Positions 9,074 through 18,003 are shown, counted from the stretch's first letter. The stretch is DNA of 64,000 bases from Aliishimia sp963678085 (GCA_963678085.1 OY782680.1:2728001-2792000); one strand, 5' to 3'. Notes: generated by a model from the letters alone, not told the origin. Program-made: numbers and translations.

Positions 9074-10180
9074 TCAGCTCAGGCTTGCATCAAGCTTGGC
9101 CAGGATCGCATCCCCCATCTGAGAGGTGGAGACAGGGCTCACACCGTCCTCTCCCAGCAGGTCCGCCGTGCGCACCCCATCGCCTAGAACGCTATTCACG
9201 GCTTCTTCCAGACGCTCCGCCTCGTCGCCCGCATCAAACGAATAGCGCAGAGCCATGGCAAAGCTGAGAATGCAGGCGATTGGGTTGGCCTTGCCTTGGC
9301 CCGCAATATCAGGGGCAGAGCCATGCACGGGCTCATAAAGCGCTTTGGGGCGACCATTTTCCATCGGCGCACCCAGCGAGGCAGAGGGCAGCATCCCCAA
9401 TGAGCCCGTCAGCATCGCGGCCAGATCAGACAAAAGATCGCCAAAGAGGTTGTCCGTCACAATCACATCAAACTGCTTGGGCCAGCGCGTCAGCTGCATC
9501 GCCCCCGCATCCGCATACATGTGGCTCAGCTCAACCTCGGGATAGTCTTTGCCGACCTCCGTGACCACTTCGCGCCACAAAATGCCGCTCTCCATCACAT
9601 TGGCCTTTTCCATGGAGCACAGTTTTTTGCCTCGGCGCATCGCCAGCTCAAAGGCCGAGCGCGCGGCGCGTTCAATCTCGCTCTCTGTATAACGCTGCGT
9701 GTTGATGCCGACGCGCTCATTGCCCTCCTCAAAGATCCCGCGCGGCTCGCCAAAATAGACCCCAGAGGTCAACTCGCGCACGATCATAATGTCGAGCCCG
9801 GCCACCACATCTTTCTTGAGTGAGGAGAAATCCGCGAGCGCATCAAAGCACTGAGCGGGGCGCAGATTGGAATAAAGGTCCATCTCTTTGCGCAAACGCA
9901 GCAGGCCCCGTTCTGGTTTCACCGAAAAATCCAAAGCATCGTATTTCGGGCCACCCACAGCGCCAAGCAGCACCGCATCAACCTCTTGCGCGCGGGCCAT
10001 CGTGTCATCATGCAGCGGCGTGCCATGGGCATCATAGGCTGCGCCGCCGACTAGGTCTTCGCTTACGTCAAAGCGCATGCCCCGCTTATCACCAAACCAA
10101 TCAATAATGCGACGCACCTGCGCCATAACCTCTGGGCCAATGCCATCGCCTGGCAGAATGAGTAAGGACGGGTTCGACAT
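9074..10180 (-). CDS. leuB: 3-isopropylmalate dehydrogenase
   Basis: A 368-residue enzyme catalysing NAD-dependent oxidative decarboxylation of 3-isopropylmalate, the third leucine step. It has LLILPGDGIGPEVM, the substrate arginines around RPAQCFDAL, and the NAD-binding stretch EPVHGSAPDIAGQGKANP. I place the start at ATG 10180, five bases after GGAGG; a TTG at 10192 lies inside that ribosome site. leuB is separated from leuD by two genes, an arrangement common in Rhodobacteraceae. Confidence 0.96.
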   Translation of the reverse strand: MSNPSLLILPGDGIGPEVMAQVRRIIDWFGDKRGMRFDVSEDLVGGAAYDAHGTPLHDDTMARAQEVDAVLLGAVGGPKYDALDFSVKPERGLLRLRKEMDLYSNLRPAQCFDALADFSSLKKDVVAGLDIMIVRELTSGVYFGEPRGIFEEGNERVGINTQRYTESEIERAARSAFELAMRRGKKLCSMEKANVMESGILWREVVTEVGKDYPEVELSHMYADAGAMQLTRWPKQFDVIVTDNLFGDLLSDLAAMLTGSLGMLPSASLGAPMENGRPKALYEPVHGSAPDIAGQGKANPIACILSFAMALRYSFDAGDEAERLEEAVNSVLGDGVRTADLLGEDGVSPVSTSQMGDAILAKLDASLS

Positions 10181-10252
10181 ATCAGCCTCCAAAGTTTCGC
10201 TCGCATACGCGACTAGCGGGGCAGGCCTATGGGGTCAATATGGCGCGCGCCG

Positions 10253-11377
10253 TTAAGGAGAGGCCTGAGGCACGATATCCACCCAAACCAGCCAATGGCG
10301 GCTGGCGGTTTTCGCAGCTGGCAGCCGCTCTGGCGTGATTATCCCAGCATCCACGACCCGCCAGTCGCGCCCCGGCAGAACGTAGGAAACGCGCATTGCG
10401 GGCAGATCCTCGCGCTGCCAATCCACGGTCACCGCCCCCGGCAAAGGATCTTGCAGCTTGGGGTGATCAAGCAGGGTTTGGATCGCCTCGCGCCGCCCTT
10501 CTCCACGCATCGGATCTAGGTTCGCATTGCCCGCGAGAACAAAAGGCGCGTCAATGCGCGCAGGCCCCTGCCCATTCAAAGCATGCACCCAGAACATCGT
10601 TTCATCCTGATTGCGCCGCCCATTGCGATCCTCTGGCCCATCAAAAACCGGGCTGGTTGCCGCATAAACGCCAAGCAAAAAGCGCTGGGGCGCATCTACC
10701 CGCAACGTGTAATGATTGGTCGTAGAAAGCCGCAGGGTTTCAAGCCAGAGCTCTGGCATATCGGGCCAAGGGATCTGAGGCGCAAGAGCCTGCATCCAAA
10801 GCAGACCCGTAAAATCTTGCTCTAGGTTGAGCGGAAAGCGCGACAGAACGGCCAACCCGTCTTGTCCGGTGAAAAGCCCATAGCTTTGGGCATCTTCCGG
10901 CTCGCCGAACACTCCATTTGCATTTTGATCGAACATCGTGGGCAAGCCGCGATTGGGTCGGCGCGAAAAATGATATGTCAGGGGCACGCCTTGATCTGCC
11001 AAGCACTGCGAGAGGGTCATCAGCAGCACTTGGCCCGCATCCCAATCAATACCTTGCAAAACCAAAACATCAGGTTTTGCAAAAGCGATCACGTCAAGCA
11101 CAGATTGCGTCTGCCCAGCCCCGCCCCGCATAAGGTCACGCAGCGCCAGCCCCGGTCCTGCTTGCGCTAATTCGGTGCGAAAAAACGCGACCCGGATAGG
11201 GGGTTCAGCATAGCTGGGCCGGGGCAGACATGTGATAAAGGTGCAAAAGGCTAGAACGCTTAGGCAGATGTATATCCAGCGGCCGCATATTTTCGGCGGC
11301 GCTTTTTCGCAATCATCAAGGCAATCCGCGCCATCGCAAGCCCGCGCAAAATCATAGTAGCTGGTAAAAATGCCCAT
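10253..11377 (-). CDS. secreted endonuclease/exonuclease/phosphatase-family protein
   Basis: An EEP-fold protein, 374 residues from the only in-frame ATG. Visible features are a hydrophobic export segment (about residues 34-55, ending RPSYA), KPDVLVLQGIDWD, the ADRN-like PFVLAGNANLDPMRGEG and a C-terminal ASRHWLVWVDI. The last holds the catalytic-type His found in metal-dependent nucleases of this fold. The start is odd: ATG 11377 lies 118 bases inside the upstream gene and leaves over 30 residues before the signal segment; no closer ATG, GTG or TTG exists in frame. It may begin at a rare codon such as ATA. Substrate unknown. Confidence 0.8.
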   Translation of the reverse strand: MGIFTSYYDFARACDGADCLDDCEKAPPKICGRWIYICLSVLAFCTFITCLPRPSYAEPPIRVAFFRTELAQAGPGLALRDLMRGGAGQTQSVLDVIAFAKPDVLVLQGIDWDAGQVLLMTLSQCLADQGVPLTYHFSRRPNRGLPTMFDQNANGVFGEPEDAQSYGLFTGQDGLAVLSRFPLNLEQDFTGLLWMQALAPQIPWPDMPELWLETLRLSTTNHYTLRVDAPQRFLLGVYAATSPVFDGPEDRNGRRNQDETMFWVHALNGQGPARIDAPFVLAGNANLDPMRGEGRREAIQTLLDHPKLQDPLPGAVTVDWQREDLPAMRVSYVLPGRDWRVVDAGIITPERLPAAKTASRHWLVWVDIVPQASP

Positions 11378-12090
11378 GCGGTCATTGTCCAGATCAATGT
11401 TTGAGATTGGGTAAACGTCACCGGGTCCAGCAACGGGGCCGCAGCTTTCGTGACGAGAGGCACGACATATAAGAAGGCAATCCCAAGCACCATGTTGAAC
11501 CGTGCATCGCGCCTCAGCCGGTCCAGCACATCGCCGCCAGCAGTCGGGTCAAAGAGCGGCAAATTCACCCACACATTGAAAACACCGGCATTCGCAGGCC
11601 ATTGCATAAGACGCCGCAGATAAACAAACCCGCACAGCATCACAAATGCGTTCAGAAAAGCGAGCCCAGCGGTCGTCTTGATCAATTCAAAGGTCTGCGC
11701 ACCCTCCCCCACCGGCGCGAGCCAAAGCATGAATTGAACGGGCGAATAGGGAAAATCCAGAATTCCGCCGACATAGGCCCCAAGATGTTCCAACGCTTGC
11801 GTCAGTAGGTTTGCCTCAAACTGCCCGCTAATCACCATTGTGAGCAGAACCACATTCAGAAACAAAACGCCAAAGCGCAGCCGGTTAAAGGGCGGCGCAT
11901 CGCGAAATTCGATGATGGAGGGCAAGTTGGCGCTATATTCAAGAAAGATCAAAAGCCCCGCCAAAAGCGAGAGAACCAGCACAATATGCGATACATCTGT
12001 CTGTCCATCGGGCAGCAGTAACGCCGGTATTGCGACCATGAGCGATACCAAAAACGCACGTATTGCTGCCCCTGCAAGCCTCGCTAGCAC
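11260..12090 (-). CDS. conserved multi-pass membrane protein, unknown function
   Basis: A 276-residue integral membrane protein with about six hydrophobic segments (near residues 10-27, 35-50, 72-90, 137-160, 198-220 and 233-252) and a basic C terminus (KKRRRKYAAAG). No enzymatic motif is recognisable. GTG at 12090 is the start. It lies between leuD and the EEP-family gene, a conserved position in roseobacters, and overlaps the EEP reading frame, so the two are probably co-transcribed. Nothing ties it to leucine synthesis beyond position. Confidence 0.8.
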   Translation of the reverse strand: MLARLAGAAIRAFLVSLMVAIPALLLPDGQTDVSHIVLVLSLLAGLLIFLEYSANLPSIIEFRDAPPFNRLRFGVLFLNVVLLTMVISGQFEANLLTQALEHLGAYVGGILDFPYSPVQFMLWLAPVGEGAQTFELIKTTAGLAFLNAFVMLCGFVYLRRLMQWPANAGVFNVWVNLPLFDPTAGGDVLDRLRRDARFNMVLGIAFLYVVPLVTKAAAPLLDPVTFTQSQTLIWTMTAWAFLPATMILRGLAMARIALMIAKKRRRKYAAAGYTSA

Positions 12091-12438
12091 TTAAAACACC
12101 CCGCAAACCGGGTCATCGAGACAATCACTCAACCCGGCTTGACATCACCAATTACACCAACACCTAAGGCGCAGATTTCAATTTGCAGCTTTCCCGCAAA
12201 CGCACAGAACTGAGGGCTATGTTCTTTTCGACATAGATCAGATGAGGCCTAAGCGCATCGCTTTCCCGCCTCTTCAATGGCGCATTTTAGCGCCGCGTAG
12301 CTGTGCCGTATTTTAGCCGCCACGACCTTAGGCATTCATTTTCCCGCCATAAGGGTGACACAAAGGTATTAACGAATTGCAAAACCGGACCGAATTCGGC
12401 CCGGTTTTGTCAAACTCTCTGCAACTTTGCGCCTAAAC
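12091..12438. other. intergenic region between leuD and the membrane gene
   Basis: This 348-base gap holds the leuD terminator hairpin (12380-12409, listed separately) and a small palindrome CTATGT/ACATAG at 12217-12236. It presumably also holds the promoter of the downstream membrane-protein/EEP unit. No reading frame in it looks coding. Confidence 0.5.
12380..12409 (-). terminator. rho-independent terminator of leuCD
   Basis: A long hairpin: arms CAAAACCGG (12380-12388) and CCGGTTTTG (12401-12409) enclose the 10-base palindrome CCGAATTCGG. On the minus strand the descending arm ends GGTTTTGC, giving a short T run. It lies 30-59 bases past the leuD stop. Confidence 0.7.
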
Positions 12439-13044
12439 CTAGACCCAAGGACGTGATTGAGCGGCCTGTTCTTCAAAGGATGCGATGGAGGCAGCCTTTT
12501 CCAGTGTCAGGCCGATATCGTCTAACCCCTCTAAAAGGCAATGTTTTTTGAACGGGTCCAACTCGAATGAGAACACCTCCCCATCCGAAGAGGTCACGGT
12601 CTGTGCCTCAAGATCCACCGTCATGCGCGCATTTGCGCCCTTTTCGGCGTCTTTCATCAAGACATCAACAGCTTCGGCGGGCAACACAATTGGCAGGATG
12701 CCGTTCTTGAAGCAGTTATTATAGAAGATATCCGCGAAAGATGTTGAGATAACCGACTTAATCCCAAAATCCTTGAGCGCCCAAGGCGCGTGCTCACGGC
12801 TGGATCCGCACCCAAAATTGTCGCCCGCAACCAAGATCTCGGCCTCGCGATACGCGTCTTGATTGAGCACAAACTCCGGGATTTCAGAGCCATTGGTGTT
12901 AAAGCGCATCTCATCAAAAAGATTCGCGCCCAGCCCCGAGCGCTTGATCGTTTTGAGGAATTGTTTTGGGATGATCATATCGGTGTCGATATTGACCAAG
13001 GGCATAGGCGCCGCGATCCCAGTAAGTGTTTCGAATTTGTCCAT
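12439..13044 (-). CDS. leuD: 3-isopropylmalate dehydratase small subunit
   Basis: A 201-residue swivelling-domain subunit that with LeuC isomerises 2- to 3-isopropylmalate. Diagnostic stretches are PLVNIDTDMIIPKQFL, GDNFGCGSSREHAPWAL and NNCFKNGILPIVLP. It begins 60 bases after leuC on the same strand and is followed by a strong hairpin terminator, so leuC-leuD form one operon. Confidence 0.96.
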   Translation of the reverse strand: MDKFETLTGIAAPMPLVNIDTDMIIPKQFLKTIKRSGLGANLFDEMRFNTNGSEIPEFVLNQDAYREAEILVAGDNFGCGSSREHAPWALKDFGIKSVISTSFADIFYNNCFKNGILPIVLPAEAVDVLMKDAEKGANARMTVDLEAQTVTSSDGEVFSFELDPFKKHCLLEGLDDIGLTLEKAASIASFEEQAAQSRPWV

Positions 13045-13104
13045 TTCTGTCTCCAGTGCTGGAAAATTAACATCCGTATTTTTCTTGTGTAGAAGTCGAT
13101 AGAC

Positions 13105-14511
13105 CTACATCATCTCCCTCACATCCGTCAGTTTTCCGGTTACGGCGGCGGCGGCGGCCATGGCGGGGGACATTAGGTGGGTTCGGCCTCCGCGACCTTG
13201 GCGGCCCTCGAAATTGCGGTTGGAGGTGGCTGCGCAGCGCTCGCCCGGTTGCAGCTGGTCAGGGTTCATCGCAAGGCACATGGAGCAGCCCGCAAGGCGC
13301 CATTCAAACCCGGCCTCTTTGAAAATATCCGCCAGCCCCTCTTCTTCGGCCTGCGCACGCACGAGACCCGAGCCCGGCACAACCATCGCCCGCATGCCCG
13401 CTTTGATCTTTTTGCCCTTAAGGATCTCAGCGGCGGCGCGCAGATCTTCGATCCGTCCATTGGTGCAAGAGCCAATAAACACCGTGTCGATTTCGATTTC
13501 ATTCAGCGGGGTGCCGGGCGTAAGGTCCATATAATCCAAGCTCCGCTGCGCTGCGCCGACCTTGCCGCCCTCGAAATCAGAGGCCGCAGGGACCGTCGCA
13601 GTGATGGGCAGCACATCCTCAGGCGATGTGCCCCAAGTCACGACCGGCGCGATGTCTTCGCCCTTGATGGTCACGATCTCATCCCAATGCGCATCTTCAT
13701 CAGAGAACAGCGTTTCCCACCAGGCCAGAGCTGCCTCCCACTGAGCATCTTTTGGCGCATGCGGGCGACCCTTTACATAGTCGAACGTCTTTTGATCTGG
13801 GGCAATCAGACCGGCGCGCGCGCCACCCTCAATCGCCATGTTGCACACGGTCATGCGCCCTTCCATAGACAGATCGCGAATGGCCTCACCGCAATATTCG
13901 ATCACATAGCCCGTGCCCCCCGCCGTGCCGGTCTTGCCAATCACGCTCAGGGTAATGTCTTTCGCTGTCACACCGGGGCGCAGCTTGCCGGTGATTTCGA
14001 CTTTCATATTCTTGGATTTCTTCTGGATCAGCGTCTGCGTGGCCAACACGTGCTCGACCTCAGAAGTGCCAATCCCATGCGCCAAAGCACCAAAGGCCCC
14101 ATGGGTCGCGGTGTGCGAATCGCCGCAAACCACTGTCATACCCGGCAAGGTCCAGCCCTGCTCTGGCCCGACAATATGCACAATACCCTGGCGGATATCG
14201 CTTACCGGATAGTAATGAATACCAAAATCCTTAGCGTTCTTGTCCAAAGCCGCCACCTGAATGGCGCTGTCCTCGGTCATATTTGCAGGATCTTCGCGCC
14301 CTGGCGTTGTGGGCACATTGTGATCTGGCACCGCGATGGTCTTGTCAGGCGCATGCACTTTGCGATTTGCCATGCGCAGCCCCTCAAAGGCTTGCGGGCT
14401 TGTCACCTCATGTACCAAATGGCGGTCAATATAAAGCAGGCAGGTGCCATCCTCTGCCTCATGCGCCACATGCGCGTCCCAGATCTTATCGTAGAGCGTT
14501 TTGGGAGACAT
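13105..14511 (-). CDS. leuC: 3-isopropylmalate dehydratase large subunit
   Basis: A 468-residue aconitase-family subunit carrying the [4Fe-4S] cluster. Cluster ligands are visible in FIGSCTNGR and in GCSMCLAMNPDQL; other signatures are VCGDSHTATHGAFGALA and RNFEGRQG. Start ATG 14511 has GGGGAG seven bases upstream. The start codon sits at the centre of a perfect 12-base palindrome (14506-14517), which might serve as an operator or mRNA hairpin. Together with leuD it forms isopropylmalate isomerase. Confidence 0.96.
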   Translation of the reverse strand: MSPKTLYDKIWDAHVAHEAEDGTCLLYIDRHLVHEVTSPQAFEGLRMANRKVHAPDKTIAVPDHNVPTTPGREDPANMTEDSAIQVAALDKNAKDFGIHYYPVSDIRQGIVHIVGPEQGWTLPGMTVVCGDSHTATHGAFGALAHGIGTSEVEHVLATQTLIQKKSKNMKVEITGKLRPGVTAKDITLSVIGKTGTAGGTGYVIEYCGEAIRDLSMEGRMTVCNMAIEGGARAGLIAPDQKTFDYVKGRPHAPKDAQWEAALAWWETLFSDEDAHWDEIVTIKGEDIAPVVTWGTSPEDVLPITATVPAASDFEGGKVGAAQRSLDYMDLTPGTPLNEIEIDTVFIGSCTNGRIEDLRAAAEILKGKKIKAGMRAMVVPGSGLVRAQAEEEGLADIFKEAGFEWRLAGCSMCLAMNPDQLQPGERCAATSNRNFEGRQGRGGRTHLMSPAMAAAAAVTGKLTDVREMM

Positions 14512-14739
14512 ATGTCTACTCCCCTAGTCAAAATGTCAGATAAAGTGCGAGGTCCAAGGGACGTCTATAGTCGCCCAACGACACTGTGGCAGTCACCATA
14601 AAAGCGCTCGCGCAGCCGGGTGCGGTCTTTGATATCGAAAAGCCTCGTCATGAAGGCAGTATAGGGCGCACGCCCCACCATCGCAAGAGCGCACGGATCG
14701 ACAAATCAGCAACGTTTAACCCTGCACGTCCCCGGTTTA

Positions 14740-14768
14740 TTGAAACGAAAGCAATTATTTGCTATTCT
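14740..14768 (+). promoter_or_regulatory. sigma-70-type promoter of rsfS-rlmH
   Basis: TTGAAA (14740-14745), a 17-base spacer and TATTCT (14763-14768) give a good housekeeping promoter in the 320-base gap between leuC and rsfS. The predicted leader of about 55 bases is GC-rich and ends with GGAGG at 14813-14817. The rest of the gap shows no coding frame; it must also carry the leuC promoter on the other strand. Confidence 0.6.
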
Positions 14769-14831
14769 CTGCACGAGGCTTGTGCCCGGCCTGACTCGGG
14801 CGCGCAACTTTTGGAGGACTGAGTTCTGACA

Positions 14832-15236
14832 TTGCATACGGATGTGGCATCTGCCGCGGATGACCGGGCTGGAGATATTGCAGCCCACGCTCTTGCCAAA
14901 GCGCCGATTACCAGTGATGCCCTATTGGCAGAAACCCTGAAATCTCTTTCTGATGACAAAGCCGAGGACGTGATAGAAATTGATCTGCGCGGCAAAACGG
15001 CTATTGGCGATTATATGGTGGTGTGCTCGGGGCGCTCGTCACGGCAAGTGGCTGCAATCACAGAGAAATTGGCGGAGCGACTGAAAGCGAAATTCGGCCT
15101 AAGCGCGCGGATTGAGGGCAAGAATACTGGCGATTGGGTGCTGCTGGATACGGGCGATGTGATCGTGCATGTGTTCCGCCCAGAGGTGCGCGAGTTCTAC
15201 CAGCTCGAAAAAATGTGGCTGCCCACAAGCGCCTAA
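14832..15236 (+). CDS. rsfS: ribosome silencing factor RsfS
   Basis: A protein of about 134 residues of the RsfS/DUF143 family, which binds ribosomal protein uL14 and blocks subunit joining in starvation. Core segments are DVIEIDLRGKTAIGDYMVV, GRSSRQVAAITEKL and EGKNTGDWVLLDTGDVIVH. The start is uncertain: TTG 14832 is 14 bases after GGAGG, while CTG 14826 would have ideal 8-base spacing and GTG 14844 is also possible. No in-frame ATG precedes the conserved core. rlmH follows after 7 bases. Confidence 0.92.
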   Translation: MHTDVASAADDRAGDIAAHALAKAPITSDALLAETLKSLSDDKAEDVIEIDLRGKTAIGDYMVVCSGRSSRQVAAITEKLAERLKAKFGLSARIEGKNTGDWVLLDTGDVIVHVFRPEVREFYQLEKMWLPTSA

Positions 15237-15243
15237 AGCCCCG

Positions 15244-15714
15244 ATGCGCCTATTTGTGATTGCTGTGGGTCGGCAAAAACCTGGCCCGGAAAAGACGTTG
15301 TGCGATGGCTATTTTGCTCGGCTTGGAAAACTCGGGCGCGGACTTGGAATGGGTCCAATTGAGTTGCGCGAGGTGGAGGACCGCAAATCCGGCGGGATGG
15401 CCACCGAGGCCGCATTGATTCGCAAAGCGATTCCAGCAGGTGCTGTGACCGTGATGCTGGACGAGCGCGGAAAACTTGAAAGCTCCCCAGACTTTGCACA
15501 GCGCCTATCTGGCTTTCGGGATAACGGGACCGCGAATCTGGCTTTTGTCATTGGCGGGGCGGATGGGCTGCATCCCGAACTGCGAGCCGAGGCCGATCAC
15601 CTTTTGAGCTTTGGCAAAATGGTCTGGCCGCATATGCTCGTGCGGGTCATGCTTTCAGAACAGCTTTATCGCGCCGCGTCTATCTTGGCTGGCACGCCCT
15701 ATCACCGGGCCTAA
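15244..15714 (+). CDS. rlmH: 23S rRNA pseudouridine-1915 N3-methyltransferase
   Basis: A 156-residue SPOUT methyltransferase that methylates pseudouridine 1915 in helix 69 of 23S rRNA on assembled ribosomes. Signatures are the start MRLFVIAVGRQKPGPE, VMLDERGK, the knot motif FVIGGADGL and the C-terminal LLRxxxYRA-type end (VRVMLSEQLYRAASI, PYHRA). The ATG at 15244 follows the rsfS stop. rsfS-rlmH is a widely conserved pair. Its stop overlaps that of the convergent HemJ-like gene by four bases. Confidence 0.95.
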   Translation: MRLFVIAVGRQKPGPEKTLCDGYFARLGKLGRGLGMGPIELREVEDRKSGGMATEAALIRKAIPAGAVTVMLDERGKLESSPDFAQRLSGFRDNGTANLAFVIGGADGLHPELRAEADHLLSFGKMVWPHMLVRVMLSEQLYRAASILAGTPYHRA

Positions 15715-16121
15715 AAGGGCTTAAAGACAACGGCCCAAAGCACCCCAAGCGTCACAAGCACGCTCAGCTCATTGAAAATTCGCAGATACAAATCGCTCTG
15801 CCCAAATTCACCTTTGCGCGCGGCCAGCACCAAACGGCCGGTCCAGCCATAATGCCCCGCAAGCCCCAGAACAAGCGTAAGTTTCAGATGTGTCCACGCA
15901 GGCCAGCCCAACAGATGTGCGAGCCAAAGCCCGGTGATCAAGGCGATCACCCCAAGCCCAAGAGAAAAACGATAAACGCGGATGGTGAGATCCCCGGTCG
16001 GCCCAAACTCGCCGAGCCGCGCATATTCGCGCTTCCAATAGATCAGCGCACGGGGCACGATGAATATTCCGGCCATCCAGCCCATGACGCAAAGCAAATG
16101 TATAAGTTTAATCCAGTCCAT
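15711..16121 (-). CDS. HemJ/CopD-like integral membrane protein
   Basis: A membrane protein of 136 residues with four hydrophobic segments. It resembles the HemJ (UPF0093) family of protoporphyrinogen oxidases: MDWIKLIHLLCVMGWMAGI at the N terminus with the conserved His, HLKLTLVLGLAGHYGWTGR with the conserved Lys, and the C-terminal FNELSVLV...VVFKPF. HemJ uses a bound haem to oxidise protoporphyrinogen IX. A CopD-domain protein without that activity is the alternative. ATG 16121 gives the conserved N terminus; ATG 16130 is also possible. Confidence 0.75.
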   Translation of the reverse strand: MDWIKLIHLLCVMGWMAGIFIVPRALIYWKREYARLGEFGPTGDLTIRVYRFSLGLGVIALITGLWLAHLLGWPAWTHLKLTLVLGLAGHYGWTGRLVLAARKGEFGQSDLYLRIFNELSVLVTLGVLWAVVFKPF

Positions 16122-16247
16122 GCCCCCCATGTGGCGCAAGGGGCGCGCGCATTCAAGCGAAAACACCCGCAGATTTCTGCACCCTTGCCGTGTTTTCGCC
16201 CCATAAAGGCGGTAGGCTGCGCGGCGTAGCTGGCGTAAGGTGAAATT

Positions 16248-17069
16248 ATGTTGAAACGGTTGGCATTAATGTTGGGCACCGCTCTGTGCGCCGCGCAGAG
16301 CTTGTTTGCGCAAAGCTCCGGTCTCTTGGCGCTGGACAGCCTGGAAAGCGGGCGGGGATGGAATGCGGTTGGACGGCTTGAGCTTGGCGGGCACGGCTTT
16401 TGCACCGGTGCATTGATCGAACCCGATATCGTTTTGACCGCGGCCCATTGCCTGTTTCACAAAGAGAGCGGCGCTCCGCTTGACGCGGGCGAGATAGAGT
16501 TTCGCGCCGGTTTGCGCAATGGGCGCGCCTCTGCCTATCGCCCGGTGCAGCGGATCGTCTTGCATCCAGATTATGACTTTTCCAATCGCGCGGGGACCGC
16601 ACGGGTGCAGCATGACATTGCGCTGCTGAAACTTACGCACCCCATTCGCGATGGCAATATTGCCCCCTTTGCGACCTCCGCCGATGTGCCCCGCCTGCGC
16701 GACACGCTTGGGGTTGTGTCCTATGCCAAAGACCGGGCCGACGCGCCAAGCCTGCAGCGCACCTGCGAAGTTCTCGACAAGCGTCCAGGGGTATTGGTGA
16801 CCAATTGCAATGTGGATTTCGGGGCCTCTGGCGCGCCTATGTTCTCCTTTCATGGCGGCATTCCCAGGATCGTTTCCGTGGTTTCAGCCAAAGCCGACGC
16901 CTCGGACGGGAAAGTCTCCCTTGGAGCGCCCGTTGACTCCAATCTTGCAGTTTTGATGGCACGGCTGCGCGCGCGCCCCGCTCTGATCGTGGCCCCATCA
17001 AATGGCGCGCGGCGCGTGCAAGCAAATGATACCAGCCGCGCAAGTGGCGCAAAGTTCATTCGCCCCTAA
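16248..17069 (+). CDS. secreted trypsin-like serine protease
   Basis: A 273-residue S1-family protease with a Sec signal peptide (about residues 1-21, cut near LFA-QSS). The triad is His67 (LTAAHC), Asp123 (QHDIALLKL) and Ser194 (DFGASGAPMFS). The nucleophile motif reads GASGAP rather than GDSGGP, as I recall for related roseobacter proteases, and the Ser is intact. Six cysteines could form disulphides in the periplasm. ATG 16248 has AAGGTGA upstream. Substrate unknown; no inhibitor or chaperone gene is adjacent. Confidence 0.88.
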   Translation: MLKRLALMLGTALCAAQSLFAQSSGLLALDSLESGRGWNAVGRLELGGHGFCTGALIEPDIVLTAAHCLFHKESGAPLDAGEIEFRAGLRNGRASAYRPVQRIVLHPDYDFSNRAGTARVQHDIALLKLTHPIRDGNIAPFATSADVPRLRDTLGVVSYAKDRADAPSLQRTCEVLDKRPGVLVTNCNVDFGASGAPMFSFHGGIPRIVSVVSAKADASDGKVSLGAPVDSNLAVLMARLRARPALIVAPSNGARRVQANDTSRASGAKFIRP

Positions 17070-17167
17070 TGCCCCAATCACTATCGGGTCTATGAGTATC
17101 CGCAAGAACCGCTGACCGGATGTCGCAAGAGGCTGCATTCCTGCAACCTCTACGCGTGCCAATCGGC

Positions 17168-17668
17168 CTAGTAGATATACCGGATTTGGTCAGACCAGTA
17201 GCGTTCCATCCGGCGCAGCATGCCAGTGATCTCATCCATACCGTTCATATCTATGATACTTTTCTCCTCAAGCCCGCCGGCATGGCGCAAGAACAGCTCG
17301 GAGACGATATCGCGAATTTCACGGCCCTGATCCGTGAGACGCACCCGCACAGAGCGGCGGTCGATTTCACAGCGCTGGTGATGCATATAGCCCATCTCAA
17401 CCAGCTTTTTCAGGTTATAGCTGACATTTGAACCCTGGTAATATCCCCGGCTTTTCAGCTCGCCAGCGGTGACCTCATTGTCACCAATGTTAAACAGGAG
17501 CAGGGCTTGGACCGCGTTAATGTCCAAAATTCCCACACGTTCGAATTCGTCTTTAATGACATCCAATAGCAGACGGTGAAGCCGCTCTACCAATGAGAGC
17601 GCTTCGAGGTACCCGACCATGAAGCCATTATGTGCACTGCTTGCAGGCACAGGGTGGCGCATGTCCAT
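17168..17668 (-). CDS. MarR-family regulator, LdtR-like
   Basis: A 166-residue winged-helix regulator. The recognition region is NEVTAGELKSRGYYQGSNVS, followed by the wing HHQRCEIDRRSVRVRLTDQG. The long helical N terminus (VGYLEALSLVERLHRLLLDV) and the GYYQGSNVSYNLKKL motif match the LdtR group of alphaproteobacteria, known from Liberibacter and Sinorhizobium to control an L,D-transpeptidase and stress tolerance. The ATG at 17668 has TTGGAG nine bases upstream. Two TTTTAGA-like repeats lie just upstream of the start and could be autoregulatory sites. Confidence 0.82.
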   Translation of the reverse strand: MDMRHPVPASSAHNGFMVGYLEALSLVERLHRLLLDVIKDEFERVGILDINAVQALLLFNIGDNEVTAGELKSRGYYQGSNVSYNLKKLVEMGYMHHQRCEIDRRSVRVRLTDQGREIRDIVSELFLRHAGGLEEKSIIDMNGMDEITGMLRRMERYWSDQIRYIY

Positions 17669-17742
17669 AATGATTATCTCCAACTCGTTTAGTTCTAAAA
17701 CAAATTTATGGGGACAAATCTAAAATATATCGTTAAATGCAA

Positions 17743-18003
17743 TCAGATAGAGCGAAATCCTGATGTAATCCGCTCCAGAATGGGCATAAAGGCTTCTGGC
17801 GTTGGGGTTTGGCCAGTGATCCAGGCATAAAGATCCTGGTCATTTTCATTCAAAAGTGCCTCGTAATCGTCCAGCTCTGCGGCCGAAAGCTGATGCAATT
17901 CAGCGTCAGAAAAGCGTGAAAGAATCAAATCCATCTCTTTGATCCCGCGCCGCATTGAACGCATGCGCAGCCGCTTGAGGCGGGTTTCGTGATCTTCAAC
18001 CAA
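17743..18003 (-). CDS. sdhE: succinate dehydrogenase flavinylation factor SdhE
   Basis: An 86-residue protein that assists covalent FAD attachment to SdhA. It contains the family signature RLRMRSMRRGIKEMDLIL (the RGxxE motif) and the acidic tail segment YEALLNENDQDLYAWITG. The likely start is TTG 18003, seven bases after AGGAGG; it overlaps the stop of the upstream XRE gene by eight bases (TTGGTTGA), so translation is coupled. A longer upstream frame is the XRE gene read out of phase. Confidence 0.9.
   Translation of the reverse strand: MVEDHETRLKRLRMRSMRRGIKEMDLILSRFSDAELHQLSAAELDDYEALLNENDQDLYAWITGQTPTPEAFMPILERITSGFRSI

Noticed and set aside
13177..14601. A 474-codon plus-strand reading frame across leuC
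   Set aside because: It is exactly antisense to the well-conserved leuC, has no recognisable domain and no ribosome site. Long antisense frames are common in GC-rich genes.
16248..17069. Inactive protease because GDSGGP is changed to GASGAP
   Set aside because: The catalytic Ser, His and Asp are all present, and I recall GASGAP from other proteases of this group, so inactivity is not supported.
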